A stretch of 64,000 bases of DNA from Candidatus Kapaibacterium sp. Lineage in GTDB: Bacteria > Bacteroidota > Ignavibacteria > Kapaibacteriales > WFXC01. A model generated the notes under the pieces. The model ran no database searches, was not told the DNA's origin, and saw only the letters and a list, made by a program, of their open reading frames with translations. The stretch's first letter is position 1. The number at the start of each line of letters is the position of its first letter. A program made the translations under genes and the position numbers. Positions 44,998 through 53,638 of this stretch are shown piece by piece. The DNA is taken from contig WFXC01000044.1 of the NCBI GenBank assembly GCA_015490805.1, positions 1 through 64,000 of the forward strand, given 5' to 3'.

Positions 44998-46923
44998 ATG
45001 CAACAGCGTTGTTTTCGATGGTATGCGGTAGGTTTGCTGCTTGTGCTACCTGCTCTATTGATGGCACAGCAGAACAGTGAAGCTCAGGGAGCAAAGAAAG
45101 ATTCAGCAAAGCAACAATCGGTCGTTATATTACCTTCGCAGATTACGGTTCCTGATACTCTGCAACCTCTGATGTCAGCGTGGCTGGCAGAAATTTTTGG
45201 GTCCAATGTCCGCTCGCCTTTTGTTACAGTTGTACTCCAACCAGGCCTCTGTTCTCGGTGTGAAGCCTATCTTCCCCATCTCCTTGATATAACACTCCAT
45301 GTTGATAGTGCTCTGAAGAATAACATTGCCTTAGTTGTTCATTCTCTCTCTCCTGGCACTGTGGATATGCTGAAAGAAGAGTACCCTTATAGAGATTACT
45401 CTATCGTTCACTATGACTCTACAGGCATTATTGAAAAAATCGTTCCCAGCGGAATGCCCTATTACATTATCTGGGATGCGGCGGGAAAACCCCTGTATAG
45501 TGCTCTTCTCTTCGGACGGGTTGATATTGAGGAACTCCAGACTGTACTACAGCAGGCATTGCGCAACCGCCAGCCGTTAAATCTGACAGCCGAGATGCGA
45601 CTCCCGAAAAAAGTGAATTCTGCAGCCCAATGTACATTGGGGTTTCAATCGGACGGAGTATATCGCTGGTCTGCTCAGAAGGAATACGTACTGTCGAACT
45701 CATTTTTTTCGCTAGGGCGGTCAAGCATTACGGGTATTTTTCCTCAACTCCATCTTTTTGCATTTGAGACGGATATTCTACGGTCCTACGTTCTGTATAG
45801 CCTTGACAACGACAGCCTGTTCTGCATTCTGCAAATTCCTGAAGAGGCAATTCTCCAGCATATTAGCATTGATAGCTTAAGCGTTATTAGGATGAAACGC
45901 CTGGGATTATTACGTCCCATTCTAACCGGTGGACTACAAATTGCTCCATCTGCCACTGTCCAGGAGTTATACTTACCTCAAATCTTTTACGAGCAGAAAG
46001 AAAGCGGGGATTCAGTTATTGGTGCTTCTACTATTCAAAATATTGCTTTTCTCACCGTAGATCCTTTAAAGCAATGTTTAGCAATAGATACTCTGTTTCC
46101 TGTTCCCTTCGAAGAAGAGTATATAGGGGTTCTCAGTGATGTTTATCAAACACCTCTTCCTGATCTGACTCGCACCAAATTATTATACAGACTAACAAAG
46201 GGCGTTCCTTTTACTTCGTATGCATACCGAAAAGGAAGTATTCTCCGAGATCGCTTCTATGATTCCGCCTTCGCCTTCGCTCTCTATGACATCAATGCCC
46301 AACGTTTTACTATCCTGCCAATCAGGCTACCCGACGTTTATCGGCGCCTCAAAATTGGCTATGGTCCCCTGCTTCCTCATTCTGGATGTTTCCTGGATTC
46401 CAATCGCTATGCAGCCGTCTATCCCCTTTCTCCCTACCTCTGGATCTACGGTCCTCACACGATCGATACGATTCCACTCCGATCTTATGCGACCCTCAAA
46501 CAGCAGGTGCAGAAAATTGCCCGTGTGCTGCGCTCGGCGCATCAGGCAATTCGTGATACCAATGCCTTTTTTGAAAATTACAGCGAGATCGTTGATACGA
46601 CGAAATCGCTTCTGCAACTTGTTCTTATGGACATTGATCAAATCAATGACTCATTAATAGCTGTCTACTACAGAGTTCAATTACCCCAACGTAGAGCCTA
46701 TCGTTCTGGAGGAATAATGCCTTCGATATTATGCGAGCTTTACAACATACATACAAAGCAGTATCTGACTTCGTTTTCTGCTGGAACTACTCATCCTGGG
46801 AAGCAATGCGGTATTCTATGGTTCTACCACATTCCCGGAACGCCGTGGAATACCCACTGGTATCTGGTCAGTTGGGAAGGCAACCGGATGCGAGTTACGG
46901 AGTTCCACATAGACAGACAATAA
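44998..46923 (+). CDS. Secreted thioredoxin-like/propeller protein with CxxC
   Basis: The 641 residues begin with a signal peptide (about 1-23, VLPALLMAQQ). A thioredoxin-like domain follows with an intact CSRC (GLCSRCEAYLPHLLDI) and cis-proline GMPYYIIW. The rest, about 420 residues, has strand-rich repeats and resembles the propeller part of its neighbours weakly. Codon use is more A+T-rich than the flanking housekeeping genes. GGAGG lies just before the ATG. It is the second gene of cassette D, whose small-protein gene is broken. The role may be thiol chemistry on exported proteins (inference). Confidence 0.75.
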   Translation: MQQRCFRWYAVGLLLVLPALLMAQQNSEAQGAKKDSAKQQSVVILPSQITVPDTLQPLMSAWLAEIFGSNVRSPFVTVVLQPGLCSRCEAYLPHLLDITLHVDSALKNNIALVVHSLSPGTVDMLKEEYPYRDYSIVHYDSTGIIEKIVPSGMPYYIIWDAAGKPLYSALLFGRVDIEELQTVLQQALRNRQPLNLTAEMRLPKKVNSAAQCTLGFQSDGVYRWSAQKEYVLSNSFFSLGRSSITGIFPQLHLFAFETDILRSYVLYSLDNDSLFCILQIPEEAILQHISIDSLSVIRMKRLGLLRPILTGGLQIAPSATVQELYLPQIFYEQKESGDSVIGASTIQNIAFLTVDPLKQCLAIDTLFPVPFEEEYIGVLSDVYQTPLPDLTRTKLLYRLTKGVPFTSYAYRKGSILRDRFYDSAFAFALYDINAQRFTILPIRLPDVYRRLKIGYGPLLPHSGCFLDSNRYAAVYPLSPYLWIYGPHTIDTIPLRSYATLKQQVQKIARVLRSAHQAIRDTNAFFENYSEIVDTTKSLLQLVLMDIDQINDSLIAVYYRVQLPQRRAYRSGGIMPSILCELYNIHTKQYLTSFSAGTTHPGKQCGILWFYHIPGTPWNTHWYLVSWEGNRMRVTEFHIDRQ

Positions 46924-47453
46924 TAGCATTTTTGTCAGTGATTGGGGAAACATCCGTGAAAGATTATTCCCCGACGAATGCCAGATGCTATTTCTCCTAC
47001 TGACTGATGACAGCAGCGCAACTAATGATGTTTTCGGTTGCAGGGCTTCAGAAACGAGGTCACTTCCTCTTCCCCGTATCTCTGTCTTCCCGTTTCCCTT
47101 ACGGCTGAGATACGAGGATCTCCCAGGTCGTGGAAGGTACCTGACCTGTGAGGGATAGGTTTCAGAAATGGATTTTTTGTTGAAACAATGTGCAGAAAAT
47201 TTCGTTGTAAAGTGAGCACAGCCCGAAAACTATGCGATCGTTTCCTGTCTGCTGGAGTGCGTGGCAAAAGTAACTCACAAGAAGCTGCAAGCAATGCGAT
47301 AGTGTAAGCCACTGATTAGAATCGACAATGGAAAGTAAGATACTGAAGCGAAGATTGGTTTTGCGAAGAAACACTCTTTGTTCTTTCCTTCTCTGGTTGC
47401 TTGCAAAGACTTTCGGATAGGGACGCCGGAAGTATCACAATAGAGGAGTTCTG
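46924..47453. other. Gap of about 530 bp without the shared promoter element
   Basis: It separates two thioredoxin/propeller genes on the plus strand. No 29-bp element, terminator or convincing small gene is seen. Short frames (for example 39 codons starting ATGTGCAGAAAA near 47188) lack a ribosome site. The next gene must use another promoter or read-through. Confidence 0.45.
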
Positions 47454-49085
47454 ATGCGCACGTTCTGGCTTCAGCGGTACGGCAGCATCGCAGCCCTTGT
47501 AGTTTGCACAGTTCTCTTTCTGCAATGCTCTTCACCCGATCCCCAGCAGGAAATACTTCACCAGTGGGGATCGCAGCAGGCAGAGTTTGATCCTGCCCGC
47601 CCTACGGTTCTGTATGCCTTCGATGTTTCGACTTGCCTTTCCTGTGGATTGGTTGGGCTGAAGGCGCTTATTGAGCAGATTCATAAGCTTGGACTGGAGG
47701 CGAATGTTCTGGTTGTAGTGGCGTCGGATCAGCCGGGAGAGAGTCAGGTGCTGTGGGATCAGTTTCCACGTGATATGATCATCGAAGACACACTCGATGC
47801 GCTGAGAAATGTCTTTCAGGTCCAGACGTTTCCAACGATGCTGGTCATTGCACCCGATGGGACGGTGCTCCGAAAAATTCCCGATCCTGTGCATCACTTT
47901 CCCTCTGACGACGAGCTAAGGCAGCTTCTGGCACCTACTCCGCAGACTCTAAGCGAATTTCCAATTCATCGGTCCGGACCACGGACAATTCTTGCTCAGA
48001 TCGACGATGCCGTGTATCTGTCGCATCTGCAAACCAGCATCCTCCTTGATAAATCCCAGAATAAAATTTTCAGCCTTCATACTGGAACAGATTCGCTGTT
48101 TGTGCTGTGGAAACCAGCAGATTCTCTCCGATTTCGCCCTCCCTTTGCGCCGACAACCGCCATTCCGGATTCTCTATGGGCACGGTTCAAAGATGAATAT
48201 GGATACCCGTTTCTGACGGTCTACAATATCACCGGTGTTCGAGATTCGACTGTGATTATTTCCTTTTTCACCTCGTTTCCCAGAGATCCTGCTGCCGAAA
48301 CGCTCGATCTGGAAAGTCAGTTGGGATTGCTTTTTCTCCGCCTCCAGTCGCCACGTACTGCTCAACTCGATTCCGTGGTGGTGCTGGATGGCTTTCCTCC
48401 GAAAAACGAACAATTCTTCTTCGTGGGCAATCAGTTGTTAACCTTTGATTATACCGACAGTGTAATTACCGGGTGGGAGTATCGCGATGGGCAGTGGCAG
48501 GAGTTGCCATTCCATCTGCGTTTCAATCCATCAGAGCCAGCATCTTTCGGCAACGCTATTCGCTTTCCTCTTTATCCCGTTCCGCTGTCCAGCGGAGCAG
48601 TGCTCATCTCCCTGAAACTGGAATATCCCGTGTGGCTGCAATGGGATAGCACACAGCAGCAGATAATCGCAACACCCTGCTGCCAGGATCTTTTCTGGTT
48701 GCCACAGTATCGAGCGAAAATACACAAATTAGTTCTTTCGAAATTTGGAGAAATCACAGCCCTGAAACATAAGCTCGGATTAAAAATTCCAGCGAGAATT
48801 CAAGACTATATCAGTTGTCTGAGATTCCAAGATTCTCTGGTCATCGTGCTGGTGCCATTTGTCAAAGTTGACAGTGTTCGCCAGGTTGATATGGGAGTTG
48901 ATGTCAGTTCCATCCATCACCGATACGCTTTCATCTCCGCAAATTTCCCGAAACATCGGCGTGATACAATTAGGCCCATTCGGGTTGCAGTCGTTGCTGC
49001 TGATCCGACCCAGGTTATTGTATTAGCCAAGTGGAAAAGGATCGGGTGGAAGGGTTACCGCATCCCGCTGAGACTCTCATTTTGA
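47454..49085 (+). CDS. Thioredoxin-like/propeller exported protein, probable lipoprotein, with CxxC
   Basis: The 543 residues start with a hydrophobic signal ending VLFLQCSS, where the Cys may be lipidated. A thioredoxin-like domain (about 40-150) has STCLSCGLVGLKALI as active site and the cis-proline TFPTMLVIAPDGTV. The remainder is propeller-like and ends VAVVAADPTQVIVLAKWKR, a segment repeated in the orphan 3' end at 51249-51419. It is close kin to the product at 49604 (shared DQPGESQ, DPVH.FPSDD). AGGAG lies 5 nt before the ATG. Likely in the periplasm or facing the cell surface. Confidence 0.78.
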   Translation: MRTFWLQRYGSIAALVVCTVLFLQCSSPDPQQEILHQWGSQQAEFDPARPTVLYAFDVSTCLSCGLVGLKALIEQIHKLGLEANVLVVVASDQPGESQVLWDQFPRDMIIEDTLDALRNVFQVQTFPTMLVIAPDGTVLRKIPDPVHHFPSDDELRQLLAPTPQTLSEFPIHRSGPRTILAQIDDAVYLSHLQTSILLDKSQNKIFSLHTGTDSLFVLWKPADSLRFRPPFAPTTAIPDSLWARFKDEYGYPFLTVYNITGVRDSTVIISFFTSFPRDPAAETLDLESQLGLLFLRLQSPRTAQLDSVVVLDGFPPKNEQFFFVGNQLLTFDYTDSVITGWEYRDGQWQELPFHLRFNPSEPASFGNAIRFPLYPVPLSSGAVLISLKLEYPVWLQWDSTQQQIIATPCCQDLFWLPQYRAKIHKLVLSKFGEITALKHKLGLKIPARIQDYISCLRFQDSLVIVLVPFVKVDSVRQVDMGVDVSSIHHRYAFISANFPKHRRDTIRPIRVAVVAADPTQVIVLAKWKRIGWKGYRIPLRLSF

Positions 49086-49200
49086 GGCTGTTTGTTTGCC
49101 TGGAGCTGGGAATCGAACACTTCCGAAAACTCTCTGGAATTTTCCCTGCGCCATCGGTGCCGCGCAAAAAATGCCACTGTTAGGTGTATATATGTTGTGA
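49070..49200 (+). repeat. Cassette boundary repeat, copy E
   Basis: Same unit as at 44591 and 51404. Here it begins with the true last codons of the gene ending at 49085, which shows how the repeat is built: gene tail, spacer, promoter element. Confidence 0.75.
49164..49192 (+). promoter_or_regulatory. 29-bp bipartite promoter element, copy E
   Basis: GCAAAAAA-N12-GTGTATATA, followed by a 70-nt leader and the small cysteine-protein gene. Confidence 0.7.
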
Positions 49201-49262
49201 AAAAGCAAATCAGATACTTGCGAGAAGCAAAAAACAGCGGTTCAGAAAGCGACTAAGAGGAA

Positions 49263-49601
49263 TTGGTTGTTTATTGCTATCTGGAAAATGGTGCAAAAAC
49301 AATGGAAGTTTATCAGTCTGAGAGTACAGTAAAAATCAAGGTACGCATAGCCAGACAGCAAGATCTACTCTGGAAGTGTTCTTTAGAACCAGGACAGAGA
49401 GTAACGATGACTTGCCAGTGGGTTCCTTGCTGTTTTTATCAAGTAACTGCTTCCTGTGTTTGGGGATTTACCGATCCTGAAAATGGGGAGGGAATTGGGT
49501 GGACCGATGCAGAAGTATGCTTCCATCCGGATACTCGTACCGGGTATGTGAGAAGTTTGCCAGATACGCAGGAATTCCATCGCTACAGCGAGTGGGAATA
49601 G
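49263..49601 (+). CDS. Small cysteine-rich protein (up to 112 aa) of cassette E
   Basis: The frame opens after a TAA at 49254. It can start at TTG 49263 (112 aa) or ATG 49302 (99 aa); neither has a well-spaced ribosome site. Conservation with the decayed copy at 44718 continues upstream of the ATG with an in-frame indel, which favours the longer form. Eight Cys are present, including WKCSL, MTCQWVPCCFYQ, ASCVWG and EVCFH. No signal peptide is visible, unlike the small proteins at 41236 and 51656. It is not recognised. The next gene starts 2 bp after its stop, so the pair is translationally coupled. Confidence 0.55.
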   Translation: MVVYCYLENGAKTMEVYQSESTVKIKVRIARQQDLLWKCSLEPGQRVTMTCQWVPCCFYQVTASCVWGFTDPENGEGIGWTDAEVCFHPDTRTGYVRSLPDTQEFHRYSEWE

Positions 49602-49603
49602 GC

Positions 49604-51247
49604 ATGTCAAAACAACCAGTAATGGCAGTTTCAAAGGGAGCTGCTAGCAAGCAGCTCCCTCTTTGTAACTCCCTCCTCCTGGCAATTACCTTATACCTGC
49701 TTTCTTCTTGCACGTTCTTCACTTCGGATTCCAATCCTGTACAACGGGCGATTCAGCAGTGGGGATCGAGTGTCCAAAATTTTGCACCATCGTATCCGAC
49801 GGTTCTCGTGGCGTTTGATATTCAAAGTTGTATATCCTGTGGTGCGTTAGCGATCAAATTAATCCAGGACAAAATAGCTAAATACAATCTTGCTACAAAT
49901 CTTTTGATCGTTATCGCCGTGGATCAGCCCGGAGAATCACAGGCTGCGATTCCATCAAATTTCCACAACATAGTGGTTGAAGATACAAATGGTACCTTAG
50001 AAAAATTCTTTGACGTTCGCAATTATCCCACGTTACTCATTGTCGATAGCAGAGGAAAAATCCGCTATAGGCTTTTTGATCCCGTTCATAATTTCCCGTC
50101 GGATGATATTCTGCTGCGATATTTAGCCCCTATTCCCATCGATCTATCCTACCGCGGAAATTGCCTTCAGTCTGCAGATCAGAAATCAATTCTTATCGAG
50201 ATTACGGATGTCAGTGCCCACCCTTCCCAGTCTATGGTATATGCAGTGGACGGAAAGCAAAATGCTCTTTTCTCCATCACTCCTCACACTGCACAGATGC
50301 TCAAAATATGGAAGGCGTCTGATTCACTCCGATACCATCCAGATTATCAGTCACAACTTTCTGATAGTCTTGATTGGTGGGAAAAGCTCCGTCAGCAAGT
50401 TCCAATTGCCTTTGCAAAACTGGAGGCGGTAGTCTATGCATCGTCGTCAGTGGTTGTACTCCAGGGTTCACTATTGCGACGGAAAGGGCGGGCTGTCTTA
50501 CAGGTGCCATCCTTATTCTATCTTTCCTCTTCGCTTCCCCCCAGGGTTCTCAGCCTCCGATTTTTGCCGCACATCCCTGGCAAGCTGGTAAATTTCCAGA
50601 TTTTGCAGAATCAACTTCTGGCATTGTCTGCTTCTCCCGACCAGTTAGCAGTGTATTCCATATCGCCGCAGGATACTTTTCGCAGAGTTGCTGATTTGCC
50701 ACAGGATACTTTGCTGCCATCAATAATACAGCGTCGGGTATATAGCGATCCATCTTGTGCCATCAACCGCACTACCGCTTTGATTTTCGACTTAAAACTT
50801 CCCAGTATGGTGATGCTCGTCTTTGCTCCTGATACCCTGAGAATTGACACAGTGTACAGAATTCCGCTGACTGGAACATTATATCGGTATCGGCTGCGGT
50901 ATTTTCGGAAATTTATTCAATCTTTCGGTGAAATCCAGGGCATTTTATCCAGCCTCCAGAAAAGTTCTTCACCCGTATGGTTGGATTCTCCCGTCTCGCT
51001 TTCTTTCCTGAATGATACGGTATGGGTTGTATCAGTTCCTTACACTGACAAGCGTACGAATGTCCCCCACCTGGTGGTGCAATGGTACACCTTGCGAGGA
51101 TTCTTCAAAGAACGGATCTATAGCTTTGATCAGGAAGCTCGCACCGACCGATATGTGACAGGCTCTCTGCTTGTGAGTAACCATCGCCTGTACTTCGCAC
51201 TCAAGTGGAAAAAACGCGGATGGTATGTGTATCCCATCCCTACCTGA
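49604..51247 (+). CDS. Thioredoxin-like/propeller lipoprotein with CxxC
   Basis: The 547 residues have a signal with lipobox LLSSC near residue 35. The thioredoxin-like domain has QSCISCGALAIKLI and the cis-proline NYPTLLIVDSRGKI. The propeller part contains strands such as LLALSASPDQLAVYSISPQ. It is a paralog of the product at 47454. ATG at 49604 or 49622 may start it. A perfect hairpin in the codons for the signal region could act as an attenuator. It would be anchored in the inner or outer membrane facing the periplasm or outside. Substrate unknown; the adjacent cysteine protein is a candidate. Confidence 0.78.
   Translation: MSKQPVMAVSKGAASKQLPLCNSLLLAITLYLLSSCTFFTSDSNPVQRAIQQWGSSVQNFAPSYPTVLVAFDIQSCISCGALAIKLIQDKIAKYNLATNLLIVIAVDQPGESQAAIPSNFHNIVVEDTNGTLEKFFDVRNYPTLLIVDSRGKIRYRLFDPVHNFPSDDILLRYLAPIPIDLSYRGNCLQSADQKSILIEITDVSAHPSQSMVYAVDGKQNALFSITPHTAQMLKIWKASDSLRYHPDYQSQLSDSLDWWEKLRQQVPIAFAKLEAVVYASSSVVVLQGSLLRRKGRAVLQVPSLFYLSSSLPPRVLSLRFLPHIPGKLVNFQILQNQLLALSASPDQLAVYSISPQDTFRRVADLPQDTLLPSIIQRRVYSDPSCAINRTTALIFDLKLPSMVMLVFAPDTLRIDTVYRIPLTGTLYRYRLRYFRKFIQSFGEIQGILSSLQKSSSPVWLDSPVSLSFLNDTVWVVSVPYTDKRTNVPHLVVQWYTLRGFFKERIYSFDQEARTDRYVTGSLLVSNHRLYFALKWKKRGWYVYPIPT
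49637..49661 (+). terminator. Hairpin inside the start of the lipoprotein gene, possible attenuator
   Basis: GGGAGCTGCT-AGCA-AGCAGCTCCC is a perfect 10-bp stem followed by TCTTTGT. It lies soon after the small-protein gene, at the same relative place as the terminator-like hairpin at 41612. Confidence 0.45.
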
Positions 51248-51248
51248 T

Positions 51249-51419
51249 TACGAATTTGCCCCTTTAGTGGTGAATCTGCCTGAGCATCAACGGAAGGATC
51301 AGAACAGCCCCGTACAGGTTGCAGTCGTTGCTGCTGATCCGACCCAGGTTATTGTATTAGCCAAGTGGAAAAGAGAAGGGTGGAAAGGATACCGCATCCC
51401 GATGAAACTCTCACTTTGA
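51249..51419 (+). pseudogene. Orphan 3' end of a propeller gene
   Basis: Starting just after the stop of the previous gene, one frame reads QVAVVAADPTQVIVLAKWKR and ends RIPMKLSL-stop. This is nearly identical to the end of the gene at 47454 (RVAVVAADPTQVIVLAKWKR, IPLRLSF). It has no start of its own. It is left from recombination between cassettes. Confidence 0.7.
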
Positions 51420-51535
51420 GGCTGTTTGTGTACATGGAGCTGGGAATCGAACACTTCCGAATAACCCTGGAATTTTCCCTGCGCCATCGGTGCCGCGCAA
51501 AAAATGTCGTTGTCAGGTGTATATAAGGTTTGAAG
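51404..51535 (+). repeat. Cassette boundary repeat, copy F
   Basis: Third copy of the gene-tail/spacer/promoter unit, beginning in the orphan 3' end. After the promoter element it diverges from copies D and E. Confidence 0.72.
51497..51525 (+). promoter_or_regulatory. 29-bp bipartite promoter element, copy F
   Basis: GCAAAAAA-N12-GTGTATATA, 131 bp before the small secreted protein gene interrupted by TAG. Confidence 0.7.
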
Positions 51536-51655
51536 AGGAAAAGCAGAGAATCAGAGGATAAAAGCGGTGATTTTCCTTCCATCCGGCAACTGGAAGGTAA
51601 TCAGTGCTGACTCTGTATCCAGAAATAAAAAGTCGATCAAAAGCTGGTGAGAGTG

Positions 51656-52075
51656 ATGCAACGGCGTAACTGCGAAACCGCGCTTCCCTTCGCTGTAATC
51701 CTTGCTGCAGCACTCCTTTTCGCCGCCATACTTTCCGACAGTATGGCGCGGGTTATCGTTGAGAAGAAAGGTGGAGGACTTAAAGGATACAATAAGGTTG
51801 TGGAGGTGCACGAGGATTCGCTGCATTCTCTCCGCTGTTAGGGGGAAGGCTGGGAAGCGTGTGCGTGGACCCTACCACCAGATGCACATCCCGGATTTCC
51901 CGAACTCATTGACTACGCGGAAGCCCGGATTGCGGAAGGCAAGTTGACCGGGACGTATTCTCAGAAATTTGACGGGAAACTGTGCTTTGTGAAGTGGACG
52001 GCACAGGATCTTGATAATCTCCGCATTGAGCTCTGGACGGAAGATGAAGAAGCATCCCAAAGAGAGCAGGAATAG
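51656..52075 (+). pseudogene. Small secreted cysteine protein interrupted by an in-frame TAG
   Basis: The ATG opens a signal peptide (LPFAVILAAALLFAAILS) and a mature part ending HSLRC, then TAG at 51839, after which the same frame continues for 78 codons (GEGWEACAWTLPPDAHPG, KFDGKLCFVKW) to a second stop. The bases before and after the TAG are equally protein-like. LRC-stop-GEG aligns with LRCQGDG of the product at 41236, so the TAG stands where a Gln codon is expected (CAG to TAG). Either a recent nonsense mutation, read-through, or sequence error. The downstream gene begins 1 bp after the final stop. Confidence 0.65.
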
Positions 52076-52076
52076 A

Positions 52077-53381
52077 GTGCAAAAACTACCAACGAGCGTG
52101 CGGATTTACCGCAAGGCGAATAAGTTCTCGTGCTACTTCTATCTGCGAAAACTACCAACGAGAGTACGGATTCACTGGATTTGCTGGCTGTTGTGCTTCA
52201 GTGTTGCGATGCCGAGTTTTGCACAAACACCGCAGGCGGGGAAGGTTCCTCGCCTGTTTCGTCTTGTCCGGCTGGTACCCGTTCCCGACCATCTGGAAAT
52301 CGACCCGTTCAAGCGGAGTTTGGCTGTTACCGACCGCTCCCTGTGGCTGTATCCCGGCAGTCAATTGTGGGCACAGTCGGAGTGGCTGTACATTTACCGC
52401 TTCGATACTCGCCAGTGGGATTCCATAAAAATTGCTATCCGGGATTCTCTGCTGATGCGCAATCTGCTGGATGCCTGGCGGATCTCCGTTGATAATGCGA
52501 TTCCCGCACTGATGTCCGATGACACGCTGGTGATTGTTACTGCTGGAATGCGAATGTTTCTGTGCACCATTCAGCAGCAACCATCGACGGGTGAGAAGAT
52601 CCTGGTGCGGTGAAAAGAGCGCAAGATCTACAGCAGTCTATGGGAACAGCCGGTGGTATTCCCCGACGCTATCGTTCTCCTCCACCACGGGATCGGAAGG
52701 AGCCAGTTGTACGATTCCTCCCATACCCTGGTGGAGCGTTATGATCTGCGAACCGATTTTCTCCAGCGGATCTTCTTCCCGGATCCTGAAGGATTCTGGT
52801 TTCTGTACTTCTACCCACCCTATCCACCAGATGTCTGTTCGTGGGGCATTGCCGTTTCGGAGATCACGCGATACCGTATCCGCTTTTACAACTGGGATGG
52901 CACCCTGCATTCTGTTCTGGAGCATCCGAACGAACGATGGAACGGAAGCGCTTTGCTCCGGACGCTGCACGACACATTGCTCAGCACCGTGGAGGAACAG
53001 GGTGGTGTGGCGGCAATCCGGATGCTGCGCCCGCTGTTCTACCGGAAGGTGAATTCCATCCAGCGAGCGGCATTTCTGAACGATTCCCTGCTGCTGGTGA
53101 TATGGTGGCAGCAGGACACGATACCGGAAACTCCGGTCAAACGCATAGCGGATCTATGGCAACTGCAATCTAATGGTCAGTGGCGGATGATCGCAGGAAA
53201 CATTGCCCTGCCCCGATCGATCGAGCAAGCGCGCGAGTCACCCATTCCCCTGTGGTCCACCTGGTTCGTCGTCAGCAATGGATTTATTCTGCTGCCGGGA
53301 GAAATGCCGGGGACAAAAGGATCAGGCATTTTCATCTGGAGCCTCGATCCGCAGGCGATTCGGCAACTGCGCCAGTGGTGA
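52077..53381 (+). pseudogene. Propeller-like exported protein interrupted by an in-frame TGA
   Basis: A GTG start follows AGGA by about 6 nt, 1 bp after the small-protein frame. A signal (WICWLLCFSVAMPSFAQ) and strand-rich repeats (WLYIYRFDTRQWDSIKIAI) run to TGA at 52611, and the same frame continues without break to 53381 (VVFPDAIVLLHHGIG, RYRIRFYNWDGTLHSVLEH). There is no thioredoxin-like domain. The region before the signal carries a 27-bp direct repeat (52080 and 52146, 24 of 27 identical) that duplicates KLPT.VRI. Together with the TAG in the previous gene this suggests that the whole cassette has lost function, unless both stops are suppressed. Confidence 0.65.
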
Positions 53382-53638
53382 GCACTGTCCCCTTACCCTC
53401 TCTCTGGAGAGCGTTCCCTGTTCAAAAATGAAGGGACTGCACAAAAACCAGTTGCCGCTTCTGGTGAGAGAAGAAGTTCCTTACTGACAAAAGCCAGTCT
53501 CTTGCAGCATCTCCTTTTTTCCTTCCGGGAAAAAGTTTTCCGCACACCGAAGGGGCAAATCTGGTCCGATCACGCCTGCTCCTGTTTCTCCGTGCCCGCT
53601 CTTTTTCCCCTGCAGGTGAAAAAATTGTCTGCGAGTTC
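53382..53638. other. Gap before promoter element G
   Basis: No gene supported. A 107-codon frame on the minus strand (53422-53745) covers the promoter and start of the next gene and is rejected. Confidence 0.5.
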
